Source: Parvibaculum sp.
Lineage (GTDB): Bacteria; Pseudomonadota; Alphaproteobacteria; Parvibaculales; Parvibaculaceae
DNA: 33,134 nt
Reading direction: 5' to 3'
Assembly: GCA_019635975.1 (NCBI GenBank)
Contig: JAHBYM010000018.1
Span: 1-33,134 of the forward strand
In this document: one piece after another, positions 14,248 through 22,717 of the stretch
Numbering within the stretch: the stretch's first letter is position 1
Layout of the letters: every line of letters starts with the position of its first letter
Translations under genes and position numbers: made by a program
The notes under the pieces: model-generated
Database searches by the model: none
What the model was told of the DNA's origin: nothing
Seen by the model: only the letters and a program-made list of their open reading frames with translations

Positions 14248-14649
14248 CTAGTGAATGGTTGGCGACATCACTTCCCCGATATTGACGCCGATGTTGGCGT
14301 TGATGATCTCCGAAGCGAGGCCGCGGAGCATGGCAATGTCCCGCGCCTCAACCTCCGAAATAAGGAGCCCCTTGAAGCCGAGGAACGAAAGCTTCACCGG
14401 GAGATCCCACGAATAGCGAAGCGGGGCCGCGTATATCCGATCGATGGCCGTATCTATCCGCACCAGAACGTCCGTTATGTCGGCATCCTCTGGCTGATCG
14501 ATTGCCCAGCGCCAGAGCAGCTGCGCACCCGCGACCAGCGCCAGGATGTCGGCTTCTGACGACGGGTCAAAACCGAGCGCGGCCTCCCGCTCCTCTGCGG
14601 TGAACATCTGATCAATGATCCGCCTGAATTCGGCGTAATCGTTCGGCAT
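14248..14649 (-). CDS. Hypothetical protein at the end of the phage block
   Basis: This 133-aa acidic protein starts MPNDYAEFRRIIDQMFTAEE. Its helices and strands alternate (ADILALVAGAQLLWRWAID, then LPVKLSFLGFKGLLI). No signal peptide or known motif is seen. It follows the large ejection-protein gene by 188 bases on the same strand, and that gap contains a small opposite-strand membrane ORF. It may be a late-expressed accessory virion or regulatory protein of the phage block. No specific function can be given. Confidence 0.65.
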   Translation of the reverse strand: MPNDYAEFRRIIDQMFTAEEREAALGFDPSSEADILALVAGAQLLWRWAIDQPEDADITDVLVRIDTAIDRIYAAPLRYSWDLPVKLSFLGFKGLLISEVEARDIAMLRGLASEIINANIGVNIGEVMSPTIH

Positions 14650-14692
14650 GTGCTACCATCTCTGTCTGATCTGGGGGTGGAACGTCGGTTCG

Positions 14693-14935
14693 GTGCGCAC
14701 AACGATCCAAGCCATTGCTGTCATCCTGTATATGGCCATCATGCTCGGCCTGACCTGGGGCGCGGTTCACCTATCCAACCAGTTGCCCCTCAGCATCTTC
14801 CTGCCCTTGGCCGTCCTCTGGGGCTGCACCTTCATTTTCATTGGATACCTAGTAGACCGCCGGAACGCCGCACGCGCTCGCGCATCTCATCTTCAGGCAG
14901 GCCCAGAAGGCTCACACCTGCCCCACGACCGATAG
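14693..14935 (+). CDS. Small two-helix membrane protein on the strand opposite the phage block
   Basis: This 80-aa product has two clear hydrophobic segments, about residues 5-22 (IQAIAVILYMAIMLGLTWGA) and 30-48 (IFLPLAVLWGCTFIFIGYLV). A basic C-terminus (DRRNAARARA) follows. The GTG at 14693 is preferred over an ATG at 14648, which would add 15 residues overlapping the leftward gene's start. Its last 98 bases overlap, in the opposite direction, the 3' end of the ejection-protein gene. Holins and small phage membrane proteins share this plan. The strong hydrophobic pattern favours a real gene; the antisense overlap and weak ribosome site argue against it. Confidence 0.45.
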   Translation: MRTTIQAIAVILYMAIMLGLTWGAVHLSNQLPLSIFLPLAVLWGCTFIFIGYLVDRRNAARARASHLQAGPEGSHLPHDR

Positions 14936-16826
14936 CGTTCGCCGTCGCCTGCCGCGCTTCCTGCCGGGCCGGAGCGCCCGCAAGATGGCGCAGGAGCATG
15001 TCCCGCATGTCACCGGTGGAGACGAGAAGGCGGGCAAGATCCTCGCGGCGCCCGTCTGCAATCGCATCAGCCGCGTTGTTCCCAATGGCCCGCCATGCCT
15101 TCTGTGCCGCGTTAGCAGCTAAGCCTGTCATCGTGGATGCAGGGTTGACCTCCGGCGCTCTCGCTGGTCCGAAGAACTCCCGGCCGGCTGCCCTCGCGTC
15201 CGTCTGCGAATTGCCAATGACGCTATTCACAGTGCCCGCGTAAGTCGCCTCTCTATCCGCCAGGCGCAGCAACTGCTGCGTCGGGTCATTGCCGAAAATC
15301 TTCTCCAGCTTCGCGCGGTTCCAGTCACCATCGCCCTGGATGGCCTTTTTCAGGCCCATCCGATCATTGGCGGTCGTGCCCACGAGGCGGTCGATCTCAG
15401 CGCGGGTGCCCTGCTGGAGCCTGAAGGCCTCGCCAGATGGGCCAACGAACGCCCCCTGGGGCTGCACGCCCTGGTTCATCATGTCGTTAAGTTCGGACGG
15501 TCGGATAGCAGTCTTGCCGCCATCGAGAACACGGCCGCCGGCCTGCAACCCCTCGGACTGGCGGGCTAGTTCAGCGTATCGCGCATCTACATCCTTGATG
15601 CCCGGGATCGAACGCGCAATCTCGTCATCGACGCTCTTGCGGGCGGTGCCGAGCAAGCGCTGTGCATTCGTGTCCGTTTCTTTGGCGAGCATCCCGTCAA
15701 TGGCTTGGCGAGTGTTCAGTAGCGCTTGCGGGGATGGGTCCAGTTGATCTGTGCCGTGGATGTTCAGCATGTCACGCACGCGTTGCACCGCCGCCCGCCC
15801 GGCCCCGCGCTGATCGACAATCGCCGTGTCCAGGTTGTCAGCCAGGCCGCGCGTATCGACAGCACGGGCGCCCGCAAGGGCCTGCTGATAGTCTGGGCCG
15901 AGTGACCGCCGCGAAGCCTGCATGACAGCTTCCAACTGTGATGGCACTGGCGCCGGGCCAAGAGCGGCATTGATGCCTTGCTGGATTCGCTGGTTGGCGC
16001 CCTGCTCGCGGGCGTTGAGGGCGCCTGCAATGATGGCGCGGCCGGGGCCGGGATAGCCGACGCCGCCTGCTGCAAGGCTCTGCATCGAGGGGCTTGTATC
16101 CATCAACATTGCATCCGGGCCGAGCTGCTGAGCTCGTTGGACCATGCCGGGATCTGCCGCCCTCGTCAGGGCGTGGCCGATATCTCGACTAACGCCGGGG
16201 ATCGTCGCCCCGCCGTCAAATGCATTCATGACGCCACGGGCTGCCGTTCCCACGCCTGCTGCAAGGATGGGAGCCGTGCCCCCTAAGGCGAAGCCGATGC
16301 CGGCTCCAGCGCCAGCATTCTCCGCCCTGTTCTGCAGCCCGCCCTCGCCACGGGTGAAGCCATCAGCGGCCCCCATGCCCGCACCGACACCAGCGCCGAC
16401 CGCTGCCCGCTGGGCAAGACCGCCTGAGCCTCCGAGCATGGGCACGCCAGCCCGTAGGCCCGCGAGCGTTCCCGCAATGCCGCCGGCGGTCTGCATCGCC
16501 GTGGAAGCGGCTGGATGGGCCGCGTCATAGGCCGCATCCTCGCCCCGCTGGCGCGTCAACTCGTTCTGGTAGCGCTCCGAGAAGTTGTTGCCGGGGATGC
16601 GTTGCCAGCCGAAGAAGTCCGACACAGCTTGCGGCACGACGGGATCAAGTGCGGCGTTGGTTGCCGCGTTCATCTCGTCCAGCGCACCACCGATGACCGG
16701 GACGCCTCGGGCGAAGGCCTTCAGCTCGTTCCGCGAGTTATGGTCCACCACGGGCACATTGGCGAGCGCGTCGAACTCGTCGAAGGCGTTCTGGGGCGCG
16801 TCGAATTCGTCAAAAGCATTAGCCAT
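14838..16826 (-). CDS. Probable phage DNA-ejection (internal virion) protein, 662 aa
   Basis: The N-terminus repeats NAFDEFDA at residues 3-10 and 13-20, a motif I associate with podovirus-type ejection or internal proteins. Residues about 105-205 are Gly/Ala-rich and amphipathic (AGGIAGTLAGLRAGVPML, AAVGAGVGAGMGAA), suitable for crossing a membrane. The remaining 450 residues are helical and polar. Such proteins leave the capsid with the DNA and help form a channel through the envelope. The ATG follows directly on the stop of the preceding gene (TAGATG), so the two are a tight pair. The homology is recognised by eye, mainly from the N-terminal repeat, composition and neighbours. Confidence 0.7.
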   Translation of the reverse strand: MANAFDEFDAPQNAFDEFDALANVPVVDHNSRNELKAFARGVPVIGGALDEMNAATNAALDPVVPQAVSDFFGWQRIPGNNFSERYQNELTRQRGEDAAYDAAHPAASTAMQTAGGIAGTLAGLRAGVPMLGGSGGLAQRAAVGAGVGAGMGAADGFTRGEGGLQNRAENAGAGAGIGFALGGTAPILAAGVGTAARGVMNAFDGGATIPGVSRDIGHALTRAADPGMVQRAQQLGPDAMLMDTSPSMQSLAAGGVGYPGPGRAIIAGALNAREQGANQRIQQGINAALGPAPVPSQLEAVMQASRRSLGPDYQQALAGARAVDTRGLADNLDTAIVDQRGAGRAAVQRVRDMLNIHGTDQLDPSPQALLNTRQAIDGMLAKETDTNAQRLLGTARKSVDDEIARSIPGIKDVDARYAELARQSEGLQAGGRVLDGGKTAIRPSELNDMMNQGVQPQGAFVGPSGEAFRLQQGTRAEIDRLVGTTANDRMGLKKAIQGDGDWNRAKLEKIFGNDPTQQLLRLADREATYAGTVNSVIGNSQTDARAAGREFFGPARAPEVNPASTMTGLAANAAQKAWRAIGNNAADAIADGRREDLARLLVSTGDMRDMLLRHLAGAPARQEARQATANAIGRGAGVSLLGLPEDEMRERVRRSGGLLGIQ

Positions 16827-18077
16827 CTAGCGACCTCCGAGGATCCGATCGGCCGCGCCCGGCCCATACTTCGCGTCAAAGTCCGATTTCAGCTGCGGGT
16901 TGCCCCGTAGCTTCTCGATCGCCGGGGCAGGAGGCGCCGGAAATGCCTGCGGGGCATCCTTGTTGCCAGCCTTCGCCTGGGAGCGCTCATAGGGTTTGAT
17001 TTCTCCGAAGTCGGGGAGGACATCGGCAAGGTTCATCTGCCGGCGCTGCGCGATGCCCGTATATTGGGTTGCGTCCTGCGCGTAGGCGTCCTGATAGCCT
17101 TTGGTGCGCCCATAGGCTTCGTGTAGGATCGCCTCGCGCGTGGCGGGGAGTAGCCTTTGTCCACCGTTCACGGCATTGAGCGAGCCGATGAGCCAATCAG
17201 GCCACGATGCAGTGTTCGCGACCATTTGCGCCTCACCCTCTCGCACGACTGACGTCGGATCATAGATCTTGCCGAGGCCATAGATCAGGTTGAGATCCGA
17301 GGCCTTGCTATCGCGATCGGCCGTTTCCAGCATGGACCGATAGATAGGCACCGCCTGCGCCAGGTTCTTGTAGGAGGGCAGATTCTGGACCTCCTTGCGC
17401 AGGCTGGTGACTTCCTCGGATCCTGCCGGCGCGGTGCGGTTGAAGAGGCTGTCCGTCTGCTTGCTCCGCCAGAGCTTCGGGTCGACGCCAGGAGGCGCCG
17501 GAGGGATATCGCCCGCCTGCTGCGTCAGCGACGGGGCGCCCATTGCCTCGGGAGAGACATACCTGCCGGCCCGCTGATCGAAACCGCCCACGAGCTGCCC
17601 GTTATCCCACTGTGGCGCGATCGGTGATTGACCCGCGACACCTGAGCCGATCGTGTTTCCCGTGCCAAGGTCGAGAACCTGCCGGCCCTTGAAAGGGTCT
17701 TCGACGACTTCGCGACGACCGAGGATGCCATCCAGCTTGCCAGTTGCCGCAAGATACCGAACCTGCTCGACAGGCATGTTCAGTTGCGCGGAGATCTGGG
17801 GAAGGCTCGCGTCAAGCTGTCTCTGCCGCTGCTGCATCGAGACGAGCTGGCGCATCTTTGCGATATCGTTCAACCGGGACATCGGGTTGAATGACTGCGA
17901 TGCGGCGTTCATGTAGGCGCCCTGCTGACCGCGTGGGGCGACAGCACCAGCAACCGCGTTGAAGATCTGTTCGACATCGTGGGCCTTCTGCCACTTCATG
18001 ATCTCTTGGACATCGACGCCGGATGCATCGGCCATCAACTGGACATCCGGGGAGGGCTGTGCACTTCCACCTGACAT
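16827..18077 (-). CDS. Probable phage DNA-ejection (internal virion) protein, 416 aa
   Basis: This 416-aa protein starts MSGGSAQPSPDVQLMADASG. The first 120 residues are Gln- and Ala-rich with a predicted coiled coil near RQLVSMQQRQRQLDASL. Residues 220-370 (SLRKEVQNLPSYKNLAQAVP through LIYGLGKIYDPTSVVREGE) resemble a conserved core found in phage structural clusters beside transglycosylases. This supports an internal virion role. It starts 12 bases after the transglycosylase stop and abuts the next gene. No enzyme motif is visible. A scaffold or head-tail joining protein is the alternative. Confidence 0.65.
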   Translation of the reverse strand: MSGGSAQPSPDVQLMADASGVDVQEIMKWQKAHDVEQIFNAVAGAVAPRGQQGAYMNAASQSFNPMSRLNDIAKMRQLVSMQQRQRQLDASLPQISAQLNMPVEQVRYLAATGKLDGILGRREVVEDPFKGRQVLDLGTGNTIGSGVAGQSPIAPQWDNGQLVGGFDQRAGRYVSPEAMGAPSLTQQAGDIPPAPPGVDPKLWRSKQTDSLFNRTAPAGSEEVTSLRKEVQNLPSYKNLAQAVPIYRSMLETADRDSKASDLNLIYGLGKIYDPTSVVREGEAQMVANTASWPDWLIGSLNAVNGGQRLLPATREAILHEAYGRTKGYQDAYAQDATQYTGIAQRRQMNLADVLPDFGEIKPYERSQAKAGNKDAPQAFPAPPAPAIEKLRGNPQLKSDFDAKYGPGAADRILGGR

Positions 18078-18089
18078 TGCTTTTGATCC

Positions 18090-19511
18090 TTATCCCAAGA
18101 GCGACAGCGGATTGCGGTAGCGGCGGCGCCCGAGGAGCCCCCCGTTAGCCTGCGGCTGCTGCATGTATTGCGTGACCGGACCATCAGGCCGGGGCGTATT
18201 CACAACGAAGGGGCCGGGCTTCGGCATCTCCAATTTGGGCGCCTTGCTCTCTCCGCTGCCGAAGGCCTTGGAAAGCCCACCTGCGAGTGCACCGACGATA
18301 TCGCTGGCGTTGAGCCCACTGCCCCCGGTCGGGGTGGTGCCTTCCATTTCGAATTGCGGCGCACCGGGCCGCGAGAACGAGGGCAGACTTGAATTCATGC
18401 CCTGGTTGATTTCCATAGGCGCTTCCTGTGGTCGGAAGCCGCCGAAGCCGAAGCCGCCGGTCCCCATGCCATTGCCGCCGCCGCTGAGGCCGCTCGTGCC
18501 GTACCCGCTGCCGCTGTTCGACGGACCCACCTTCCCGTAGATGCCGAGGCCCTGGGAGGTTTCAGGCTCTGCAAGAAGGCCATAGCGGGATGTGCCCGGA
18601 AGGGCCGCCATGGATGGCAGAGAACCAACGCGGCCCTGGTTGATCTCCATCGGGACGTCCTGCGCCAAGAGGCCGCCCGTTCCCGCCATGGAGGGTTGGC
18701 GGAGATCACCGAGCCCCCCGACGAAGGCGCCGGCGGACATATCGGGTGTGCCTCCATGCTGGCGGACAAAATCCCCCGCTTTGGTCTTGTCGTTCAGGAA
18801 GGTCGGGGCCAGCGCATCAATGACGTTCCTGTCAGGGTTTTCCCCGAGCGCCAGCGCTTTGCGCGTGTCGAACTTACGTGCAAGCCCCACGTCCGCGTCT
18901 GTCGCGTCGCGCCCAAGCCCACGACCTAGGTTGCGACGGAAGTTTATGTCGTCCTCGCTCTCGCCATCAGTCGGGACCGTCCCGCTGATGCCGAACGACA
19001 GGAGCCCCGGCCCCGCACCCGTCATGCCGCGCGTCGGGTCAACCGTCGGGCCAGGCTCAGCCGCATACTTGCGCGCCCAATGATCGCTGAACTGGCTATT
19101 GCGCCAATCCTCGTTGCCGCCATTCTGAAGCACGGCCTGGCGCCCGACTGTATCCACCGCTCGCCCGTTCGGGTTCGAAAGGATCTTTGTTGCGCCAGCC
19201 GCGCCTTGCTGATGCGCGAGGTAAAGCTCCGCTTCCGTAGGTTCGCGTTTCAGGGATTTGCGGAGGTGCTGCTGGTTGCTGAGGGTGAGCCGCCCAGCGG
19301 CGTCCGCATTCGCGGCGGGATCGTATGGATTGGTGAGGTTGTACTGGCGGGCAGTCCCCGGCATGAACTGATAGAGCCCGGCCGCCCCTGATTTGTTGTA
19401 AGCGTTCGGGTTGAACCGGCTCTCGATTCCGGCGGTACGGGTCATGAAGCCCAGCGGGACGCCGTAGCGCTCCGCCGATCTGCGAATGACGTCCTGGATG
19501 AAGGCGCTCAA
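18090..19511 (-). CDS. Virion-associated lytic transglycosylase (SLT domain)
   Basis: Residues 1-135 form a soluble lytic transglycosylase domain. Catalytic Glu30 lies in AGIESRFNP, followed by SGAAGLYQFMPGTARQY, which matches the GxGxMQ-type motif of Slt enzymes, and by a later YLAHQQGAAGA. The enzyme cuts the glycan strand of peptidoglycan to form anhydro-muramic ends. In virions this opens a path for DNA entry. Residues 140-473 are low-complexity, with repeated MEINQG blocks (three copies) and Gly/Ser/Pro-rich linkers, suggesting an extended virion-embedded tail. No signal peptide is present, consistent with delivery by the particle. The start codon overlaps the preceding stop (ATGA). Confidence 0.88.
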   Translation of the reverse strand: MSAFIQDVIRRSAERYGVPLGFMTRTAGIESRFNPNAYNKSGAAGLYQFMPGTARQYNLTNPYDPAANADAAGRLTLSNQQHLRKSLKREPTEAELYLAHQQGAAGATKILSNPNGRAVDTVGRQAVLQNGGNEDWRNSQFSDHWARKYAAEPGPTVDPTRGMTGAGPGLLSFGISGTVPTDGESEDDINFRRNLGRGLGRDATDADVGLARKFDTRKALALGENPDRNVIDALAPTFLNDKTKAGDFVRQHGGTPDMSAGAFVGGLGDLRQPSMAGTGGLLAQDVPMEINQGRVGSLPSMAALPGTSRYGLLAEPETSQGLGIYGKVGPSNSGSGYGTSGLSGGGNGMGTGGFGFGGFRPQEAPMEINQGMNSSLPSFSRPGAPQFEMEGTTPTGGSGLNASDIVGALAGGLSKAFGSGESKAPKLEMPKPGPFVVNTPRPDGPVTQYMQQPQANGGLLGRRRYRNPLSLLG

Positions 19512-21421
19512 GCTGCGGCCCTCCGCGCTTTCGTGACTTTGCGCCTCTTGGGCGCTTCCGGCGCGGATGAGCGACGGGCGAGAAGGCCGTAGTCGACCGC
19601 CCGCATGCCATCCTTGCCCGGCATCTTCAGGACTGCATCGGGATCGGTTTTCTCCACCTCAGATGCGAGCAGGCCGACCGTCTTCGGATAGGTTTTCGGG
19701 TCGCCACGGTAGCGGAATGCATAGATGCCGAGCCCGCCCTTGGCCTCGCCCATCTTCTGAATGTCGGTCTTCAGACGGTCGTCCGATCCCATGATCGCTT
19801 TGCCAGCGATTTGTCCGCCCGCGGCGATCAGCGCGGCGGGGTTGAAGCCCTCCGATGTTTTCTGGGTGCTGTTCCCATAGCTCGTCTGCGTGGTGCTGTA
19901 GGGAGTGAGGCCCAACGCGGACTGCTGGATGCCGAGGTTGCGCAGATCCCAATCCCGAGCGTCAACGAAGTCCTGATAATTCTGATCGAGATAACGCTGG
20001 TTCTGATCCTGCTGGAGAGCGCCCTGGTTCATCAGCATGCCGTAGTCGGTCAAGAAGGCGTTCTGGCCGGCGCCTGCAACCTGTGCGCCCGCGCCGGCCG
20101 CCTGAATGAGCTGCTGATTGGCGGTCAAGCCGGCATTCTGGTTGGCGAGTGCCGCGCGCAGATAAGCGTCCTGATTGGCCATGCCGGCCTGCAAGCCATA
20201 TTGCGCGTTCTGGAGCCCGGCACTCTGGTTGGCGAGAGCCGCCTGCAGGGCAGCATTCTGGTTCATGCCCTGGGCCTGAAGGCCGTAATAGGCATTCTGC
20301 AGCCCGGCATTCTGGTTCGCCAAGCCAGCCTGCAGCGCAGAGCTCTGGTTCGACTGTGCCGCCTGGAGAGCCGCGTTCTGGTTAGCGATGCCGGCTTGGA
20401 GACCATATTGCGATGCCTGTAGACCAGCACCCTGGTTCGCCATCGCCGCCTGGAGCGAGGCGTTCTGGTTCATCCCCTGTGCCTGCAAGCCGAGGCCCGC
20501 ATTCTGGAGCCCTGCCTGTTGGTTCGCCTGCGAGGCAGCGAGGGCATTGGAGGCGTTCGCCATGCCTGCCTGGAGGCCGTACTGCGAAGCCTGCAACCCG
20601 GCGGCTTGGTTCGCCTGAGCCGCCTGCAACGCGCGGTTCTGGTCGCCCTGGATCAGGCCAGCGGCGTTGTTGTAGGCATCCGCCCGAAGCTGTGCCGATA
20701 GATCACCCGATGCTCGGGCCGTCTCTGCTGCCTGCACACCCTCAAGAATCGCCTGCCGAGAGCCACCATAGGACTTAGCCGCCGCCGCCGCGTCGCCGAT
20801 CTGGTTCGTGGCGATCTGCCGAGACCGCTCCAGATTGTCGATCGCTCGGTTCTCGACGTTCTGGATATACGGGTTCATATAGTCGTCGATATTGGCGTCG
20901 GTGAACTTCTGCGCCGCAATCTGCTCAGGCGTGTAGTTGTAGGAGACCCGCTCCGCTGAGATGTCTTTCGGGTTATAGGTGTAGTTAACCTGCTGCGCCT
21001 GCACCTTGTCGGGCGTATAGTTGTAGCCGACCTGCTGCGCGGAAATCTGCTGCGCCGAGACGTTCTGCGGGCTGTAGTTGTAGTTGACCTGTTGCGCCGC
21101 GACGTCCTGGGGGGTGTAGTTGTAATTTACGCCCTGGGATTGCACTTGCTGCGGCTGGTATGTCCCTGCCTGATAAAGGCCCTGCAGGGAGGTGTCATAG
21201 GCCCCCTGGTATGCTCCCGTGTTCGCACGCAGATAGTCCTGAGCCGCGTTCTGATCCGCAGTGAAGCCCGCAATCCGCTGGCCCTCATAGGGCGTGTAGG
21301 GGCGGCTCGCGATATCCGTCGCGAAGTTGTAGTTCGCCTGTCCCGCATCAGAGACCCATTGAGGAATCTGGTTTTGGGTGACTTGATAAGTCGAGCCGCT
21401 AGTCTTGGAGCCACCGCCCAT
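19508..21421 (-). CDS. Repeat-rich virion protein with C-terminal S74 intramolecular chaperone
   Basis: This 637-aa protein starts immediately after the ribbon-helix-helix gene stop (TAAATG). Residues 93-172 contain about six 14-residue units of the VNYNYTPQDVAAQQ type. Residues 264-432 contain alternating 11- and 18-residue units rich in LQAA and ANQ, a pattern expected for a right-handed trimeric coiled coil. Residues 546-616 begin SDDRLKTDI and end DYGLL. That is the peptidase S74 (endosialidase chaperone) signature with Ser546 and Lys551 in the spacing of the known catalytic dyad. In that family the domain trimerises a fibre and then cleaves itself off. A tail fibre or internal filament is likely; its place beside ejection genes is noteworthy. 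Confidence 0.8.
   Translation of the reverse strand: MGGGSKTSGSTYQVTQNQIPQWVSDAGQANYNFATDIASRPYTPYEGQRIAGFTADQNAAQDYLRANTGAYQGAYDTSLQGLYQAGTYQPQQVQSQGVNYNYTPQDVAAQQVNYNYSPQNVSAQQISAQQVGYNYTPDKVQAQQVNYTYNPKDISAERVSYNYTPEQIAAQKFTDANIDDYMNPYIQNVENRAIDNLERSRQIATNQIGDAAAAAKSYGGSRQAILEGVQAAETARASGDLSAQLRADAYNNAAGLIQGDQNRALQAAQANQAAGLQASQYGLQAGMANASNALAASQANQQAGLQNAGLGLQAQGMNQNASLQAAMANQGAGLQASQYGLQAGIANQNAALQAAQSNQSSALQAGLANQNAGLQNAYYGLQAQGMNQNAALQAALANQSAGLQNAQYGLQAGMANQDAYLRAALANQNAGLTANQQLIQAAGAGAQVAGAGQNAFLTDYGMLMNQGALQQDQNQRYLDQNYQDFVDARDWDLRNLGIQQSALGLTPYSTTQTSYGNSTQKTSEGFNPAALIAAGGQIAGKAIMGSDDRLKTDIQKMGEAKGGLGIYAFRYRGDPKTYPKTVGLLASEVEKTDPDAVLKMPGKDGMRAVDYGLLARRSSAPEAPKRRKVTKARRAAA
20126..20632. 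repeat. Repeated coding segments of the coiled-coil region
   Basis: The DNA encodes about fifteen alternating 11- and 18-residue units (LQAAxANQxAG and LQxxxYGLQAxGMNQNAx). Blocks such as CTGGTTCGCC and GGCATTCTG-type strings recur. Unequal crossing-over between the units would lengthen or shorten the fibre, so copy number may vary between relatives. Confidence 0.75.
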
Positions 21422-21628
21422 TTACCGCCCCCTTTCCCTGGTGCTGTTATCGGAAGGCGCGGCGGCAGCCGGCCCGATGAGCCCGGTACCGCGCAGCCGT
21501 TCGACGATGGCCTGACGAATGTATGCGGAAGGCGTCGTGAAATCGCGCGCAGCCGCTTCCGTTATGACTGATGCGAATTCCCGCGGGACTCGTACAGAGA
21601 TGCACTGATCGAATGTTTCGCGATACAT
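21422..21628 (-). CDS. Ribbon-helix-helix (Arc/CopG-type) regulator
   Basis: This 68-aa protein begins MYRETFDQCISVRVPREFAS. The strand CISVRVP, then a first helix (EFASVITEAAARD) and a second (TTPSAYIRQAIVERLRG) form a classic ribbon-helix-helix. That fold dimerises and inserts its strand into the DNA major groove. It is the promoter-proximal gene of the virion-protein run and abuts the S74 protein (TAAATG). An inverted repeat, ATGACAGTGTCAT, lies 43 bases upstream of its start and is the obvious operator candidate. It probably autoregulates and controls the virion genes. Confidence 0.82.
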   Translation of the reverse strand: MYRETFDQCISVRVPREFASVITEAAARDFTTPSAYIRQAIVERLRGTGLIGPAAAAPSDNSTRERGR

Positions 21629-21655
21629 GGCCCATTCTCAATTTAGCGAATAAGG

Positions 21656-21683
21656 ACCGTAGCACGGTGTATGACAGTGTCAT
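21656..21683. promoter_or_regulatory. Two inverted repeats upstream of the ribbon-helix-helix gene
   Basis: ACCGT-AGC-ACGGT (21656-21668) and the perfect 13-base palindrome ATGACAGTGTCAT (21671-21683) lie 28-55 bases ahead of the start at 21628. They are in the position of a promoter or leader. The latter has the size and symmetry of ribbon-helix-helix operators. No clear -35/-10 pair is recognised. Confidence 0.45.
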
Positions 21684-21868
21684 TTGGGAGAAATATTGCA
21701 GTGAAGCGATGTATTGCGTTGCTTTAAACTTGATATAGTTGCCGCACGGACGATTGAGACTGGCGATATTCTGGAATTATCACGAAAATGTGATCGAGAT
21801 TTCTATGATTTTGGACGACGCGTCTGCGCAAGAGTGGGCGACCCGGAAATTCGCCGCACCGCACGGCG

Positions 21869-22717
21869 TTATTCGGGATCGTCAGCGGAGGCATCGGCCG
21901 GCGGGCAGGGCTCGACCAGCCATTCCGGAAGGCTCGGATCTTCCGCGCGCAACAGGGTGACGAACCTCACGAACTCGGGGTTGTTTTCCAGCCAGGGCGC
22001 GAACCATTCGCGGCACGGCTCCAGGAACTCCACGGCAGCAGCTCGCCAAGCGGGGTGCCGCGACAGGACGTAAATTGTTGCGGCTTCCAGGGAGACGATT
22101 TCGCGCTCGTCGAGCTTTTCGAGCCCGGCCGAAATGCAGTCTGAAAGCATCATTGCCCTGCCGAGGCGGGGGAGCGACGACGATTCAGGCTGGAACATCG
22201 CGTGGTCGATGATGCTGAGGAGGCTCGTTGTGCGTTTCGGCCACGAGGGTGCGCGCAGTATCGTCGCCACCCATGCGTTGACGTGATTCCGCAAGCCCTC
22301 GACCTGCTCAAGGGGGCCATAGATAGGGTCTTGCGGGGGCTTAATGGCTACGCGCGGGATCGCTCGAATAGGGCCAACGATTGCGGGCGGCGGCTTCCCA
22401 TCGTGCGGAGGGTCACCGAGTAACGAGTTCTCCGACCATGTGAAAAATACCAGCTCGCGGGATGGAGCCAGCAGCTCCTCCGCATCGGTCATCAGGACAT
22501 GCTCGGTTCCGCCCCCGCGACGTTCAAGAATGCCAGCCCGAACCAGCAGGCCGACTGCGGGCAGGATCTCGTCCACCGTTTCATCCGTGCTCATGCCCAG
22601 ATCGTCCCGCGTCGCTTCGATCAGCGACCGCCAGGTAAAGGGCATGGTCATGCCTGCAGCACGGCGTACGACTTCAGCGAGGATGTGCGCCCGCCGGGTT
22701 GGTAGGTGGTCAATCAC
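21869..22717 (-). CDS. Hypothetical phage-block protein, 282 aa
   Basis: The N-terminal 80 residues look like a winged-helix fold: PTRRAHILAEVVRRAAG, then WRSLIEATRDDLGMSTDETV, then AVGLLVRAGILERRGGG. The first helix-turn-helix part, with LLVRAGILE as the penultimate helix, is typical of DNA-binding winged helices. The remaining 200 residues are helical and Trp-rich (AWVATILRAPSWP, EWFAPWLENNPEF) with no motif known to me. The start overlaps the upstream stop (ATGA). It could be a phage regulator or a DNA-packaging accessory protein. The 150-bp gap after it marks the change to the virion genes. Confidence 0.65.
   Translation of the reverse strand: MIDHLPTRRAHILAEVVRRAAGMTMPFTWRSLIEATRDDLGMSTDETVDEILPAVGLLVRAGILERRGGGTEHVLMTDAEELLAPSRELVFFTWSENSLLGDPPHDGKPPPAIVGPIRAIPRVAIKPPQDPIYGPLEQVEGLRNHVNAWVATILRAPSWPKRTTSLLSIIDHAMFQPESSSLPRLGRAMMLSDCISAGLEKLDEREIVSLEAATIYVLSRHPAWRAAAVEFLEPCREWFAPWLENNPEFVRFVTLLRAEDPSLPEWLVEPCPPADASADDPE

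Noticed and set aside
21739..21960. Rightward frame ahead of the ribbon-helix-helix gene
   Set aside because: It runs into the antisense of the 282-aa gene, has no ribosome site and shows a clear change to Arg-rich composition.
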